Part shown: positions 4,784 through 5,398 of the stretch, piece by piece
How the letters are laid out: each line of letters starts with the position of its first letter
Position numbering within the stretch: position 1 is the first letter of the stretch
From: Acidobacteriaceae bacterium
GTDB lineage: Bacteria; Acidobacteriota; Terriglobia; Terriglobales; Acidobacteriaceae
Assembly: GCA_003135495.1 (NCBI GenBank)
Contig: PLBX01000032.1
Span: 411-5,808 of the forward strand
Reading direction: 5' to 3'
DNA length: 5,398 nt
Translations under genes and position numbers: made by a program
The notes under the pieces: generated by a model
The model's input: the letters and a program-made list of their open reading frames with translations, nothing else
Told to the model about the DNA's origin: nothing
Database searches by the model: none

Positions 4784-5398
4784 TCAACCCGCGCGGTTGT
4801 CGTGGAGTCGTTCAGCCAAACGTCCGATCGCAAGGAGGATTCCATGCAGAAGAGCTTGTGGCCGGGGTGGACATCCCGGAATATAAACATCCACCGGAAG
4901 TACCTTGTCGACGCTCCCCAAAGACGCATAGTTCACGCCGAAGATGCCGCCACTGATGCCGCAAGCTCCTACCGCGACGACTACCTTGGGTTCCGCCATC
5001 GCCCGATGCGTCTTCAACAGCGCAAGTTCCATGTTCCGCGTGACGGGACCGGTGACCAGAAGCATGTCGGCATGACGAGGAGACGCAACGAATTGGATTC
5101 CGAAGCGTTCGATGTCGTGGACCGGATTGTTCAGAGCGACAATCTCCAGTTCGCATCCGTTGCATGACCCCGCATCCACCTCACGGATGGCGAGAGATCG
5201 TCCCAGGATTTTCTGGATGGTCTCGCGCGCTTTCTTCCCAAGGCTCTCGACGTCCGTTTCGACATTCACCGACTTACGGTCAACTTTACGCAACCCGCGA
5301 TGCGTGCGGTCGGCATTCAGTGTGTATTCCGCGGTAAGAACCAGGTTACGGCGGTCCGACGTCGCCAGTTCAAATTCCTGGGTGATGCGCACCGCCTG
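4784..5398 (-). CDS. Group 4 [NiFe] hydrogenase / formate hydrogenlyase small subunit, apparent fusion to a ferredoxin subunit tail (5' end outside window)
   Basis: Residues are numbered from GTG 5392, although the frame is open to the edge. The C-terminal ~135 residues are a HycG/HyfI-type small subunit, the electron-transferring partner of the [NiFe] large subunit on the inner face of the membrane. Its Cys ligands for the proximal [4Fe-4S] cluster are Cys77 and Cys80 (DAGSCNGCELEI), Cys144 (VGACG) and Cys174 (IPGCPPRP). The C-x2-C spacing indicates a hydrogenase-type subunit rather than complex I NuoB, which has adjacent cysteines. HDIERFGIQFVASPRHADML and VTGPVTRNME are also typical. The first ~60 residues (QAVRITQEFELATSDRRNLV...) match the region after the second CxxCxxCxxxCP motif of HycF/HyfH/NuoI ferredoxin subunits. 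The gene therefore probably fuses the two; the ferredoxin cysteines would lie outside the window. GTG 5392 is thus unlikely to be the true start. The SulP gene follows after 108 nt and may be in the same transcript. Confidence 0.88.
   Translation of the reverse strand, partial: QAVRITQEFELATSDRRNLVLTAEYTLNADRTHRGLRKVDRKSVNVETDVESLGKKARETIQKILGRSLAIREVDAGSCNGCELEIVALNNPVHDIERFGIQFVASPRHADMLLVTGPVTRNMELALLKTHRAMAEPKVVVAVGACGISGGIFGVNYASLGSVDKVLPVDVYIPGCPPRPQALLHGILLAIGRLAERLHDNRAG

Noticed and set aside
4745..5167. 140-aa + strand open frame antisense to the hydrogenase subunit
   Set aside because: It is a shadow of the conserved small-subunit gene with no homology of its own.
4784..5398. Calling the gene NuoB of complex I
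   Set aside because: NuoB has adjacent cysteines at its first cluster motif. This protein has C-x2-C (SCNGC) and other HycG/HyfI-like motifs, so a group 4 hydrogenase subunit fits better.

Overview
The window looks like a piece of an acidobacterial-type genome (Acidobacteriota, Terriglobia-like). This is an inference from the look of the group 4 hydrogenase subunit, a degenerate receiver protein and several very small orphan proteins that resemble ones I associate with that phylum. No rRNA or tRNA is present to confirm it. The window falls into a damaged, accessory left part on the + strand (1-3391) and an intact metabolic right part on the - strand (3395-5398).

Left part. Positions 1-411 encode the middle of a PoxB-type pyruvate:quinone oxidoreductase. 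The gene then breaks. The next ~190 bp (412-602) is the directly following part of poxB, holding the thiamine-diphosphate GDG...NN motif, but on the - strand and with a one-base frameshift. At about 603 the poxB sequence stops for good and a DUF91/NucS-like PD-(D/E)XK nuclease gene begins. It has no start codon and a one-base frameshift near 815-830, but its active-site residues are intact. After it come small + strand genes: a 112-aa orphan (1424-1762), a 62-aa orphan (2016-2204), a 50-aa single-membrane-segment protein (2329-2481) with a good terminator, a 50-aa helical protein (2651-2803) behind a strong hairpin, a receiver-like protein lacking the phospho-acceptor Asp (2813-3046, probably frameshifted), and a 96-aa orphan (3101-3391).

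Right part. Entering from the right edge on the - strand is a group 4 [NiFe] hydrogenase / formate hydrogenlyase-type small subunit (4784-5398). Its N-terminal ~70 residues look like the tail of a HycF/HyfH-type ferredoxin subunit, so the gene is probably a ferredoxin-small-subunit fusion. Downstream by 108 nt on the same strand lies a SulP-family anion permease (3395-4675) without a STAS domain. A working idea is that the permease moves an anion linked to the hydrogenase (formate, bicarbonate or sulfate), but the sequence does not fix the substrate. The permease gene converges on the last + strand orphan with only 3 nt between stop codons.

No CRISPR array, tRNA, rRNA, transposase or integrase was found. 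No gene-free stretch exceeds about 260 nt; the largest (1763-2015) holds only dyads and a weak terminator-like hairpin.
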